From positions 1-64,000 of the forward strand of contig DXEG01000021.1 of NCBI GenBank assembly GCA_019115125.1: 64,000 nt of DNA, written 5' to 3'. A program made the position numbers and the translations under genes. Positions 35,925 through 43,733 of the stretch are shown one piece after another. Below the pieces are notes generated by a model that saw nothing but the letters and a program-made list of their open reading frames with translations, was not told the DNA's origin and did no database searches. Source of the stretch: Candidatus Blautia faecipullorum. Lineage in GTDB: Bacteria; Bacillota; Clostridia; Lachnospirales; Lachnospiraceae. Positions within the stretch are counted from its first letter, which is position 1. The number at the start of each line of letters is the position of its first letter.

Positions 35925-37289
35925 TTATTCTGCCAGGGCAGCCTTTATCATGATGGCGCACTCCACACGCTTGCGCTGAAGCTCACATCCGATCTCATAG
36001 CAGCCTTTGATATCCTTCTGGAAATGATAGGCGTTGGCAGCACAGCCTCCGCTGCAGTAAAATCTCGCAAAGCAGTCCTTACAGTCCTCCTTTGTATAAA
36101 CATTGCAGCTCTTAAATTTTTCACTGATCTCAGGGCGGGTGATCCCTTCATCCACATTTCCCATCAGGAACTCCTCTTCCCCTACAAACTGATGGCACGG
36201 ATAAAAATCCCCCCAGGGAGTCACGGCCAGATATTCTGTCCCCGACCCGCAGCCTGAAAGTCTCTTGTAGACACAGGGGCCTCCTGTCAGATCGATCATA
36301 AAATGGAAAAAGTTAAAGCCTTTTCCCTCTTTCTCTCTTGCGATCATCTCTTTCGCAAGAATATCGTATTCCTCCAGGATCCTTGGAATATCCTCTTTGC
36401 GGATAGCATAAGGCTCCTCATCTGGAGCAACCACCGGCTCTACTGAAATCTGCTTAAATCCCAGATCCGCGAGATGAAGCACATCCTTCGAAAAATCAAG
36501 ATTGTGGTGGGTAAATGTCCCCCGCACATAATACCTGTCCTGATTTCTGGATTCGGCAAATTTCTGGAATTTCGGCATGATCAGATCGTAGCTTCCCGCT
36601 CCTTTCCGGAACGGGCGCATATAATCGTGCACCTCTTTACGACCGTCCACACTGAGAACCACATTTGCCATTTCACGGTTGCAGAATTCCATTACTTCCT
36701 CATTGAGAAGAACCCCGTTTGTCGTCAGTGTAAAACGGAATTTCTTGTTATGGGGTTTTTCCTGACTGCGCCCATACTGCACAAGCTGTTTTACCACATC
36801 CCAGTTCATCAGAGGCTCTCCTCCGAAGAAATCTACCTCCAGATTTTTTCGGGAACCGGAATTTTCGATCAGGAAATCCAGCGCCTTTTTTCCCACCTCA
36901 AAGGACATCAGCGCTCTTCTTCCGTGATACTCTCCTTCCTCCGCGAAACAGTAGCGGCAGGCCAGATTACAGTCGTGAGCGATGTGGAGACAGAGCGCCT
37001 TTACTACGGTCTGCCGGTTTTTTGTGAATTCATCAATGGCGCTCTCATAGATGTCTCTGGTAAACAGCATCCCGTCTTCTCTCAGTTTTTCACATTCAGA
37101 AACAGAAGTCCTGATATCCTCCTCGCTGAAGCTGTCCTTCAGTTTCCCGACAATCTCCGGCAGAGATAATCCTTCTTCTATATAAGGAAGCGTCTCATAA
37201 GTGACGGAATCCACCAGATGAATACATCCGCTGTTAATGTCCAGAACAATGTTGTATCCATTGCTCTGATATCTGTGAATCAGACTCAT
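35925..37289 (-). CDS. scfB: SCIFF peptide maturase, radical SAM/SPASM thioether-forming enzyme
   Basis: 454 aa. The radical SAM motif CNLACRYC (C107, C111, C114) follows a precursor-recognition-like N-terminal region (about 15-90). A SPASM domain with many Cys binds auxiliary clusters at the C-terminus (YKRLSGCGSG, YPCHQFVG, KDCFARFYCSGGC). Studied homologues (CteB, Tte1186) install Cys-to-Thr-type thioether bonds in a Cys-rich precursor of about 45 aa. That precursor, scfA, lies about 300 bp upstream on the same strand. The spacer contains several hairpins that probably lower expression of the enzyme relative to the peptide. Confidence 0.94.
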   Translation of the reverse strand: MSLIHRYQSNGYNIVLDINSGCIHLVDSVTYETLPYIEEGLSLPEIVGKLKDSFSEEDIRTSVSECEKLREDGMLFTRDIYESAIDEFTKNRQTVVKALCLHIAHDCNLACRYCFAEEGEYHGRRALMSFEVGKKALDFLIENSGSRKNLEVDFFGGEPLMNWDVVKQLVQYGRSQEKPHNKKFRFTLTTNGVLLNEEVMEFCNREMANVVLSVDGRKEVHDYMRPFRKGAGSYDLIMPKFQKFAESRNQDRYYVRGTFTHHNLDFSKDVLHLADLGFKQISVEPVVAPDEEPYAIRKEDIPRILEEYDILAKEMIAREKEGKGFNFFHFMIDLTGGPCVYKRLSGCGSGTEYLAVTPWGDFYPCHQFVGEEEFLMGNVDEGITRPEISEKFKSCNVYTKEDCKDCFARFYCSGGCAANAYHFQKDIKGCYEIGCELQRKRVECAIMIKAALAE

Positions 37290-37370
37290 GTCATTGAAAT
37301 CCTTTCCTGTAAGTTTTCCCCATTCCTACATGATCATAGCCGGTCTGTACCGGACAGCCCGTCATGACAA

Positions 37371-37562
37371 CATAAAAAAGAATCTCGCTTAGCGAGATTC
37401 ACCGCCTGGGGCGGGTCGCGTTAGCGACACACTTCTGCTCCGCCGCAGTGCGATCCCCAGCGGAGCGTCTTATATCATAGGAAAGCTAATGTTTTCACAC
37501 ATTAATACAACAAAGTATTTCCTATGATATAAGAATAAGCAGCGGTTTTCACGCCGCTGCTT
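37371..37562 (-). repeat. Structured spacer between scfA and scfB
   Basis: Four nested or serial inverted repeats: AATCTCGC-TTA-GCGAGATT (37381-37399), followed on the minus strand by CTTTTTTATG, a terminator shape; GCTCCGC/GCGGAGC (37437-37466); a 17-bp perfect pair TCTTATATCATAGGAAA (37468-37484) with 37518-37534; and GCAGCGG/CCGCTGC (37540-37560). The middle GC-rich part looks like a REP/MITE-type insertion. The pieces together could work as attenuator(s) or RNA-processing signals of the SCIFF operon. Confidence 0.55.
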
Positions 37563-37585
37563 AACTGTTTTCTCAAAATCCTGCC

Positions 37586-37726
37586 TTATTTATGCTCGCA
37601 GCTCTGGTTTCCTACAGTACAGGAGGTTTTGCATGCTGACTGACAGGAAGTCTGACATTCGCCGCATCCGCCTTTCTTTACTGTGTTCTGCAGGTTCTTT
37701 GTATTTAAGGTTTTGATATGTTCCAT
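37586..37726 (-). CDS. scfA: SCIFF precursor peptide (six cysteines in forty-five)
   Basis: 46 aa, with AAGGAGG 7 nt before the ATG. It opens MEHIKTLNTKNLQNTVKKG, the conserved leader region, and the core has six cysteines (C21, C24, C28, C32, C36, C43) with Thr/Ser between them (CQTSCQSACKTSCT). This is the hallmark of SCIFF ranthipeptides, nearly universal in Clostridia. The maturase gene is downstream and the TIGR04086 gene upstream. The peptide's role is not settled; quorum-sensing-like functions have been proposed for ranthipeptides. Confidence 0.95.
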   Translation of the reverse strand: MEHIKTLNTKNLQNTVKKGGCGECQTSCQSACKTSCTVGNQSCEHK

Positions 37727-37884
37727 TGTTTCTCCTCCTTATGTATAAAATGGTCTTGGGATAGTATAGCATAATTCCAGGGTAAATAAAAGCCTTTTTT
37801 TCTTTGTACAAGCTATGCGGCAGTACGCCCAAGCGCGGCATTTCAGCCCCATACATCGAAGATGCATTTTAATGGGCTGAAAGC

Positions 37885-38235
37885 TCATGCCAGCATACCT
37901 CCAAGAGCGCCTCCTCCAAGGCACATGCAGAAGGTCGTGACCACATGCTGGAAGGACATATCCCATCTTCCCTGGACCGCGAAGGATACTGCCGCAAGAA
38001 GCAGAAAATATGCCAGGCCCACCAGGATTCCCCAGAGATATTTATCCTTTCGCATCAGCTTTCCGGCCAAAAAGCCTCCCGAGAGACAGGAGATCACATA
38101 TACCGCGACGATCCCTGCCGCAACCGGAGCCGTTCCCAGATCCATCCGGAAAACAAGCAGCGCAAGAAGAAGCAGAAACATACCCGTAAGTCCGTAGGCA
38201 AGAAACAGTGATTTTAACACAATTTTTATTTTCAT
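37885..38235 (-). CDS. TIGR04086-family small membrane protein
   Basis: 116 aa with four predicted membrane segments (about 8-28, 36-60, 65-85, 92-114) and glycine-rich GGFLAGKLM and LGGGALGGML motifs. The family is a marker of SCIFF loci in Clostridia, but its function is unknown. The ATG directly follows the T-run of a terminator hairpin whose 3' stem carries the GGGAGGG ribosome binding site, so it is either read through from the surface-protein gene or controlled by the fold. Confidence 0.85.
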   Translation of the reverse strand: MKIKIVLKSLFLAYGLTGMFLLLLALLVFRMDLGTAPVAAGIVAVYVISCLSGGFLAGKLMRKDKYLWGILVGLAYFLLLAAVSFAVQGRWDMSFQHVVTTFCMCLGGGALGGMLA

Positions 38236-38275
38236 AAAAAAGCCCTCCCACTATCAAATATATGGGAGGACTTTT
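38236..38275 (-). terminator. Terminator abutting the TIGR04086 start codon
   Basis: On the minus strand AGTCCTCCCATA pairs with TAGTGGGAGGGCT and ends in TTTTTT, and the next three bases are the ATG of the TIGR04086 gene. It terminates the surface-protein gene, but its 3' stem is also the only RBS of the next gene, so the fold would block ribosome binding in read-through RNA. Confidence 0.75.
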
Positions 38276-38295
38276 TTTATATTCCTGAACAGGAA

Positions 38296-40059
38296 TCATT
38301 TTCTTTTTCTGAGGTAAATGATCACCGCGATGATCACAACCGCCGCTACCGCAAGCACCACAAACGGCGCGATAGGCGTAGTGTCGCCGGTATTTACCGC
38401 CTCAGCGGAATCGCTGCTGTCTTCACTGTCCGCTTCATTCTGGTCTGTTCCTGTATCTGTACTTCCACCGCTCTGGCTGCTGTCGTCTGAATCTGAGGCC
38501 GACGGCGAAACCGTGCTCTCCGCGGCGCCGCTTCCTGCTGATGCGGAGGAGGAGCCGGATCCTGCCGGTGTAACTGTGGCCTGCGCGGAAGAATCTTCAT
38601 AACCGTCCGAGGCAATCTCCTCGCCTACCAGAGGCTTGCTTCCCGCAATGCCGAAGGGGCTGAAGGAATGTGTGCTGAATACCATCGTGCTTCCGTCAAC
38701 GCTGGGTACGATCGTTTCCATAGCGCCGTTGTCCAGAAGATGCTCAATGGTATAATCGTATCCTGCTTTTACAGGAACCGTCACACTGATGTATTCCCCA
38801 TCGGGGACGTGATACTCTGTATCATTTTTCAGATCCCAAAGTTCAAATTCATAGGATTTGAAAATGTTTGCTTCACTTTCATTTGTAAACTCGTAGTCCT
38901 CGCCGCTGGAAGCACGGAACTGTACATACCACGGAAGATTGATTCCGGACACGGAAATCCCGTTGCAGCTATGGTTTGCCGCCGCAGCGGCTTCCATTTC
39001 CTCGTCTGTCAGTTCCCCTTCAATTTCATCAGGACGCGTATCCTTCTCACTGTTCTCGTCACGGTCAAAAATATTGCCGTCCTCATCCACTGTCACCGTC
39101 GGCTCCGGCGTCACAGTAACTTCCGGCGCCGCCGTAGCTTCCGGAGTTATTTCGGGAGCTTCTGTTACTTCCGGATCTGCGTCTTCCTGTTCTTTTTCAG
39201 GAGCTTCTGTCGCTTCCGGCTGCTCTGTAATTTCAGGAGTTACCGTTGCCTCCGGAGTCTCCGTGATCTCTGGAGTTACCGTCGCCTCCGGAGTCTCCGT
39301 GATCTCTGGGGTTACCGTCGGCTCCGGTGTCTCCTCATCTTCCGGCTTATCCTCGGGATTCCCCTCTTCCGGCGCTTCTGTCACGCCCGGCGTCAGCGCC
39401 GGATCCGTCTCTTCCCCGTCCGGAGTTTCCGTCACTTCAGAGCCAGATCCCTCTGACGCATCTGTATCCTCTGTCCCGGACTCTTCCTCTGTGTTCTCCT
39501 GGTTATCTCCCGGCTCCTGAGCGTCCGTATATCCGTCTTCTTCAGAACCCTCTGACCATTCGCCGGAATCTCCGGTATCTTCTCCGCTGTTGTCTCCATT
39601 GCCCGCGGAACTGTCTCCAGACTCCTCAGACCAGTTCTCCTCTTCATAAGAATCCTGATTTTCTTCCTGATAATCCTGACTTTCATCCAGACCGTTGACT
39701 ACTACGGTTACCGTGCCGTAAATGGCGTCTGAAACGCCGTCCCATCCGGAAATTTTCGACAGATCTGAAGAATTATACGGGCGGAACACAACATCATACG
39801 ACTGTACCCTCTGAGAAGGCACACTGGAGCTGTCAACCCAGGAAAGCGTGCCATAGTCGCTCCCCGGAAGCGATATTGATGAAAGAGGAACCGGCTGATC
39901 AATTGTTACATTGTCCGGAATCAGGCTGCTGACCTGAATCTGACCGCTGCCGCCATGTACCTGCAGCGGCTGTATCTGACCCGCCATCAAAGCCGCCGTC
40001 AGGGCCGCCGCCGCCAAAAACTGTACATTTTTCTTTCCTCTGTTTCTATTCTTCTTCAT
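38296..40059 (-). CDS. Secreted surface protein with Thr/Glu/Pro repeat region
   Basis: 587 aa from the ATG at 40059 (AGAGGTG upstream). A signal peptide (KNVQFLAAAALTAALMAG) is followed by an Ig/bacterial-repeat-like domain (about 40-130), then a long acidic Ser/Thr/Glu/Pro region (130-340) that includes ATVTPEITETPE-type repeats. A second folded segment (about 355-470, ISVTVPVKAGYDYTIEHLL) precedes another Ser/Asp-rich stretch. The C-terminus is AVNTGDTTP, a hydrophobic segment and YLRKRK: the layout of a sortase signal but without a classical LPxTG, so anchoring may use an atypical sortase or simply the membrane. The function is unknown. Confidence 0.75.
   Translation of the reverse strand: MKKNRNRGKKNVQFLAAAALTAALMAGQIQPLQVHGGSGQIQVSSLIPDNVTIDQPVPLSSISLPGSDYGTLSWVDSSSVPSQRVQSYDVVFRPYNSSDLSKISGWDGVSDAIYGTVTVVVNGLDESQDYQEENQDSYEEENWSEESGDSSAGNGDNSGEDTGDSGEWSEGSEEDGYTDAQEPGDNQENTEEESGTEDTDASEGSGSEVTETPDGEETDPALTPGVTEAPEEGNPEDKPEDEETPEPTVTPEITETPEATVTPEITETPEATVTPEITEQPEATEAPEKEQEDADPEVTEAPEITPEATAAPEVTVTPEPTVTVDEDGNIFDRDENSEKDTRPDEIEGELTDEEMEAAAAANHSCNGISVSGINLPWYVQFRASSGEDYEFTNESEANIFKSYEFELWDLKNDTEYHVPDGEYISVTVPVKAGYDYTIEHLLDNGAMETIVPSVDGSTMVFSTHSFSPFGIAGSKPLVGEEIASDGYEDSSAQATVTPAGSGSSSASAGSGAAESTVSPSASDSDDSSQSGGSTDTGTDQNEADSEDSSDSAEAVNTGDTTPIAPFVVLAVAAVVIIAVIIYLRKRK
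39229..39334 (-). repeat. 36-bp tandem repeat in surface protein
   Basis: Three near-identical 36-bp units encode TPEATVTPEITE-type dodecamers, preceded by more diverged ones. The even codon phase would allow copy-number change without frameshift. Confidence 0.75.
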
Positions 40060-40361
40060 ATTTACACCTCTGTTTATCTTCACACCAACTAACATCCTAC
40101 CATTTATATCAAACAACTAACACTGACAATCATCAAATTTTTATATATAAATCAGCTTAAATATTATATCAAAGCCCAAACCTTCTTTTGTAAAAGCAAA
40201 AGCCGTCACTGTATAACTTTTCTTTTTTGTGAATAATTTGTAACATTTTACGACATCCGTATTATAACACAGTTCTTTTTTTTTCGACAGCCCTAAATTA
40301 TATTTTTTTGAATAAAAAACCGGAATATTTTCGTACTCCCGTCTGTCGCCCCATAACGATA
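40060..40361. other. AT-rich leader region of the surface-protein gene
   Basis: No gene seen. The AT-rich sequence upstream of 40059 must hold the promoter for the minus-strand surface-protein gene; several A/T tracts occur, but I could not choose a single -35/-10 pair. Confidence 0.5.
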
Positions 40362-40400
40362 AAGGGCCTGTCTCTGAGCTATGATTTCAGAGCGGCCCTT
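40362..40400 (-). terminator. Hairpin after the YdcF-like gene
   Basis: AAGGGCC (40362-40368) with GGCCCTT (40394-40400), plus inner CTCTGA/TCAGAG pairing, lies about 10 nt past the stop of the 40410 gene. The T-run on the minus strand is short. Confidence 0.6.
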
Positions 40401-40409
40401 ACTGCCTTA

Positions 40410-41000
40410 CTATTTACTCATCATAAGAGAAAACTGCCTTATGATTCTGGTCAGTTCTCCTGTAACAGCCTCCACTCCCGCTTCTGACTGATTCCAGTTT
40501 TCTCTGCGGATTTCATCCGGAAAGGAGGGACAAACCAGAAATTTTGTTTCAGGGTAAACGCACTGATAATACATCAGTACCCGTCTGGAGTGATAGGATT
40601 TGCAGCATAAAATCGCCTTCTTCACCTGGATACCGGCCGCATCTGTCACTTTTTTGGAAAAAAGAGCATTTTCATAAGTGTAGGTTGCGCTTTCCTCCCT
40701 CAGAATATGCTCCGGCGCCACGCCGTTTTTTATGAGGACGTCCCGAAGGAACTCCCATTCTGTACGATAGCTCCCGGCATATTCTTCCTCTTTTGACAGA
40801 ACTCCCGAAAAACAACCGGCCGTAATACTGTATTTTCCACTTGGAAGAATAAGCCCCGCATATCCTTCCTTGTATAAAGCGGCGGCTCTCTCCGCCATCT
40901 GCGGATATCCGTTTCCGGGAACAAAAATGATATCCGCTTTTTCCGGCCTATCCTCCACAAAAATAAAATTCTCGGTCTCTTTCATAAATTCCTGGTACAT
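40410..41000 (-). CDS. YdcF-like (DUF218) protein
   Basis: 196 aa from the ATG at 41000; an ATG at 41084 would add 28 residues of atypical, Arg-rich sequence. DUF218 features are ADIIFVPGNGYPQMAERAA (about 22-40), GLILPSGKY, and a region rich in acidic/Thr residues (ESATYTYENALFSKKV) before CCKSYHSRRVLMYY. The fold is that of YdcF/SanA proteins, linked to envelope functions; no catalytic role is established. It follows the amidase part by about 140 bp on the same strand. Confidence 0.75.
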   Translation of the reverse strand: MYQEFMKETENFIFVEDRPEKADIIFVPGNGYPQMAERAAALYKEGYAGLILPSGKYSITAGCFSGVLSKEEEYAGSYRTEWEFLRDVLIKNGVAPEHILREESATYTYENALFSKKVTDAAGIQVKKAILCCKSYHSRRVLMYYQCVYPETKFLVCPSFPDEIRRENWNQSEAGVEAVTGELTRIIRQFSLMMSK

Positions 41001-41143
41001 AGTTCTACTCTGTCCCTCCCTAAATCCCCTTTTCTCTTTTGTCTCTTCCTGGCTCCGGCGTTCTCCCGGGCGGCGGCTGCTCATTTACTTCCTGATAGAT
41101 ATTTTGCAGCTCAGCCGTCACTGCTGAATTCTCCAGGGCTGCT

Positions 41144-41911
41144 CTACTTTGTCACTATCACTGTGTTATATCCCGCATCCCGCAGCCTCTGTTCCATATT
41201 GATGGCATTCCCAAGCTGCTGGAAGGCTCCTGTCTGCACTTTATACAGATCGTTTTCACGGATCAGAAACGACGGATAGCCCTGATCTATCAGCTGGTAG
41301 AGCATACGGTCCGCATTTTCACGGTTTCTGAAGGATCCGGTCTGCACCCGGTAATACAGAGGCTCTTCTATCGTTTCCTCTTCAAGGGTACCCAGGATAG
41401 CGTTGGCTATACTCTGCGCGATCTCCTCCCTGTTTTCGTCATAAAGCCTGTTGTCCTCGTCTGTATTAATAAATCCAGTCTCAACCAGCAGAGCCGGCAT
41501 CTTTGTTCTGCGCAGTACCACCAGGCCCGGACGCGCTTTCACTCCCAGCTCCCTGAACCCCAGTTCTCCAAGAGCTCCCACAATATTCTGCGCCATCTCA
41601 TATTTTATCCCGCTTTTGTCATATACCAGGACTTCAACTCCCGCGTACTGATTGTCAGTCGGGCTGGAATTTCTGTGGAAGGATATAAAATAGTCCGCCC
41701 CAGACTGATTCGCCAGAGTCGCTTTTTCAAAGGGCGTCTGATAGATATCTGTCGTCCTTGTATACACAACGTCGATCCCGTTTTCCTCCAGAATTCTGCC
41801 AACGTCCAGGGCAAGCTGAAGATTATCGTCCTTTTCCTGACGCCCCTGATACACCGCGCCCGGATCGCTTCCCCCATGTGCAGGAAGCAGTTTGCGCAAA
41901 TATCCCCGCAA
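41144..41911 (-). CDS. CwlC-like N-acetylmuramoyl-L-alanine amidase, C-terminal part of a split gene
   Basis: An Amidase_3 domain (about 12-180) followed by two CwlC/SPOR-like repeats (LYYRVQTGSFRNRENADRML and LYKVQTGAFQQLGNAINMEQ). Zinc ligands are present (H12 in AHGG, FHRN, and VETGF), but the entry to the fold is missing. Instead of a strand ending LDAGHGGSDPGA, the frame opens at a TTG with LRGYLRKLLPAHGGSDPGA, encoded by an inverted repeat. The normal start, MAYKIMLDAGHGG, is at 48256-48218. Bacillus CwlC, 255 aa with the same domains, lyses the mother cell after sporulation. As it stands, this half is probably inactive. Confidence 0.82.
   Translation of the reverse strand: MRGYLRKLLPAHGGSDPGAVYQGRQEKDDNLQLALDVGRILEENGIDVVYTRTTDIYQTPFEKATLANQSGADYFISFHRNSSPTDNQYAGVEVLVYDKSGIKYEMAQNIVGALGELGFRELGVKARPGLVVLRRTKMPALLVETGFINTDEDNRLYDENREEIAQSIANAILGTLEEETIEEPLYYRVQTGSFRNRENADRMLYQLIDQGYPSFLIRENDLYKVQTGAFQQLGNAINMEQRLRDAGYNTVIVTK
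41869..41879 (-). repeat. Left junction core (att) of the intervening element
   Basis: On the minus strand ACATGGGGGAA covers the codons for H-G-G of the amidase. It matches ACATGGAGGAA at 48217-48227 at 10 of 11 positions, in the same codon phase. A short core shared by two junctions is what a serine recombinase leaves. Confidence 0.65.
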
Positions 41912-41920
41912 ACTGCCTCC
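41883..41920 (-). repeat. Inverted repeat at the left end of the element
   Basis: GGAAGCAGTTTGCG (41883-41896) and CGCAAACTGCCTCC (41907-41920) match at 13 of 14 positions around a 10-nt loop, directly between the DUF47 stop and the amidase junction. It may be a terminator for the inserted operon or part of the recombinase site. Confidence 0.65.
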
Positions 41921-41930
41921 CTAAAGCCTT

Positions 41931-42554
41931 TTATGAGTTTTTCATGACCACATTCTGTACAGTGTCCGCAACATGCTCGCAGGCATCCGCGCATTTCTCC
42001 AGATAGCTGTAAATCTCTCTCCAGGCGATAATCTTAAGCGCGTCCTTTTCGGTTACATGCAGCTCTCTCATTCCGGCTACGAAGAGCTGATCAGCCTTTT
42101 CCTCCAGCTCGTTAATGCGGATAATTCTTTCCTTCAAAGTTTTCGAACGGCGGAAATCGGCAAAATCGCGCATCATATTTTTCATTTCCTCACAGCACTG
42201 TAAAATGACCTCCATCAGGTCTACGGCATCTCTGCGGATTTCCTGCACATTATTAATGTAAACACGGATTAGAACGTCTTCCAGTTTGTCTGTCACTTCG
42301 TCTATATTGTCTCCCAGAGAAGCGATATCCTCCCGTTCAATGGGTACGATAAACGCCCTGGCAAGGCTGTCCAGAACCTGATGCCTTTTTTTGTCGGCTC
42401 TGTGCTCGATCTCATGGATCTCATCCAGACGCTTCCGGATCTCTCCAGCGTTATAATTGCACAGAACTTTTTTCAGAAGCTGAGCCGCCTCGCAGGAGGC
42501 CTCGGCACTTTCAATAAATTTCTCAAAATAAAACATATCCTGTTTCTTTGACAT
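41931..42554 (-). CDS. DUF47 (PhoU-like) partner of the Pit transporter
   Basis: 207 aa, all-helical, with the family's acidic metal-binding pattern (ESAEASCEAAQLLKKVL near residue 12; EHRADKKRHQVLDSL; NIDEVTDKLEDVLIRV). DUF47 genes are almost always beside pit genes and are thought to regulate low-affinity phosphate uptake, cytoplasmically. It follows pit by 19 bp and is the last gene of the inserted operon, next to the inverted repeat that marks the junction. Confidence 0.9.
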   Translation of the reverse strand: MSKKQDMFYFEKFIESAEASCEAAQLLKKVLCNYNAGEIRKRLDEIHEIEHRADKKRHQVLDSLARAFIVPIEREDIASLGDNIDEVTDKLEDVLIRVYINNVQEIRRDAVDLMEVILQCCEEMKNMMRDFADFRRSKTLKERIIRINELEEKADQLFVAGMRELHVTEKDALKIIAWREIYSYLEKCADACEHVADTVQNVVMKNS

Positions 42555-42573
42555 CGTTTAATCCTCCGTATAT

Positions 42574-43626
42574 TCAAAAGATGTACATAAAGATTTTTGC
42601 CATTACAAAACTGATCAGACCGCATCCCGGAAATGTAAAAATCCAGGTCAGCATCATATCCTTCACTACTGAAAAATTAATGGCTGACAGGCGTCTGACA
42701 GCTCCTACGCCCATAATAGAGCTTGTCTTTGTATGTGTCGTGGATACCGGGATACCAAACAGGCTGGAAAACAGAAGGCAGAAAGCTCCCGCCAGGTCAG
42801 CGGCAAAGCCCTGATACTTTTCCAGTTTCACCATATCCATGCCGACAGATTTAATAATCTTTTCTCCTCCGACGCTGGTGCCGAGAGCCATAACCACACT
42901 GCACAGCAGCATCAGCCACACCGGGATCTGCATTCCGGCCACCTCATTCTGTCCATTAGAAAAAGCAATGCCAAGAAACAGTACGCCGATAAATTTCTGA
43001 CCGTCCTGAGCGCCATGCATAAAGCTCATTCCCGCGGCTCCCGCGATCTGGGCCGCTTTGAAGAAGCTGTTTGTCCTGCGCCGGTCCAAATTCCGGCATA
43101 AAACCGTGATCAGCTTACAGATCACCCATCCGCTTGCAAAGCCGAGGGCAAGACTGAGAACAAGGCCATAAAGTACCTTTACCCACTCCCCCATATTTAC
43201 TCCGCCGATCCCCTGCTGAATGGCAATCGCCGCGCCGGTCAGCCCCGCGATCAGGCTGTGGCTTTCACTGGTTGGAATTCCAAAAACAGACGCGCCTACG
43301 CTGTATACCACAATAGAAAACAAGGCGGCGCACAGCGCGATCATCGCCTCGTCCGTGCTGCTGCCGAAATCCACCATGTTGCTGATCGTGGATGCTACCG
43401 CGCTGTTAATCTGCGTCATTACAAACACTCCCAGAAAGTTGAAGGCAGCGCTCATCCAGATTGCCTTGCGGACTCCCAGACACCTGGTCGTCACACAGGT
43501 AGCAATTGCATTCGGCGCATCTGTCCATCCGTTTACAAAAATTACGCCCAGAGTCAGAAGCGTTGTAATACAAAGAGCAGGATTAGATGTCATCTGCTGC
43601 CAAAAATATGAAAATGATATATCCAT
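42574..43626 (-). CDS. pit: Inorganic phosphate transporter, Pit family
   Basis: 350 aa from the ATG at 43626 (GGGAG 9 nt upstream). About ten membrane segments and the two inverted PiT signatures, FVNGWTDAPNAIATCVTTR (about 33-51) and GIPVSTTHTKTSSIMGVGA (about 300-318). It imports phosphate as a metal complex with protons or sodium. It is cotranscribed with its DUF47 partner. Its presence inside the intervening element is unexpected for a core transport function. Confidence 0.93.
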   Translation of the reverse strand: MDISFSYFWQQMTSNPALCITTLLTLGVIFVNGWTDAPNAIATCVTTRCLGVRKAIWMSAAFNFLGVFVMTQINSAVASTISNMVDFGSSTDEAMIALCAALFSIVVYSVGASVFGIPTSESHSLIAGLTGAAIAIQQGIGGVNMGEWVKVLYGLVLSLALGFASGWVICKLITVLCRNLDRRRTNSFFKAAQIAGAAGMSFMHGAQDGQKFIGVLFLGIAFSNGQNEVAGMQIPVWLMLLCSVVMALGTSVGGEKIIKSVGMDMVKLEKYQGFAADLAGAFCLLFSSLFGIPVSTTHTKTSSIMGVGAVRRLSAINFSVVKDMMLTWIFTFPGCGLISFVMAKIFMYIF

Positions 43627-43670
43627 GAAACTTATCTCCCTGTATTTTATTATGTTGGGGTCAAGTGTCC

Positions 43671-43707
43671 AAAAATCCCTTTGCAGGCAAGCCTGCATTG
43701 GATTTTT
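43671..43707 (-). terminator. Terminator between ktrA and pit
   Basis: AAAAATCC/GGATTTTT encloses TGCAGGC-AA-GCCTGCA (43682-43697), giving a long stem ending in a T-run on the minus strand. It lies just past the ktrA stop and separates the potassium and phosphate pairs. Confidence 0.75.
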
Positions 43708-43733
43708 GTCTATTTGCCCCTGATATCATATCT

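Noticed and set aside
37590..37856. Minus-strand 88-codon frame overlapping scfA
   Set aside because: Out of frame with the clear SCIFF peptide, which has the RBS and the six-Cys pattern.
41144..41911. Treating the amidase as an ordinary complete gene with a TTG start
   Set aside because: The TTG is only 3 nt from a possible RBS and gives LRGYLRKLLPAHGG instead of the first strand of the fold. The correct start exists upstream at 48256 in matching codon phase.
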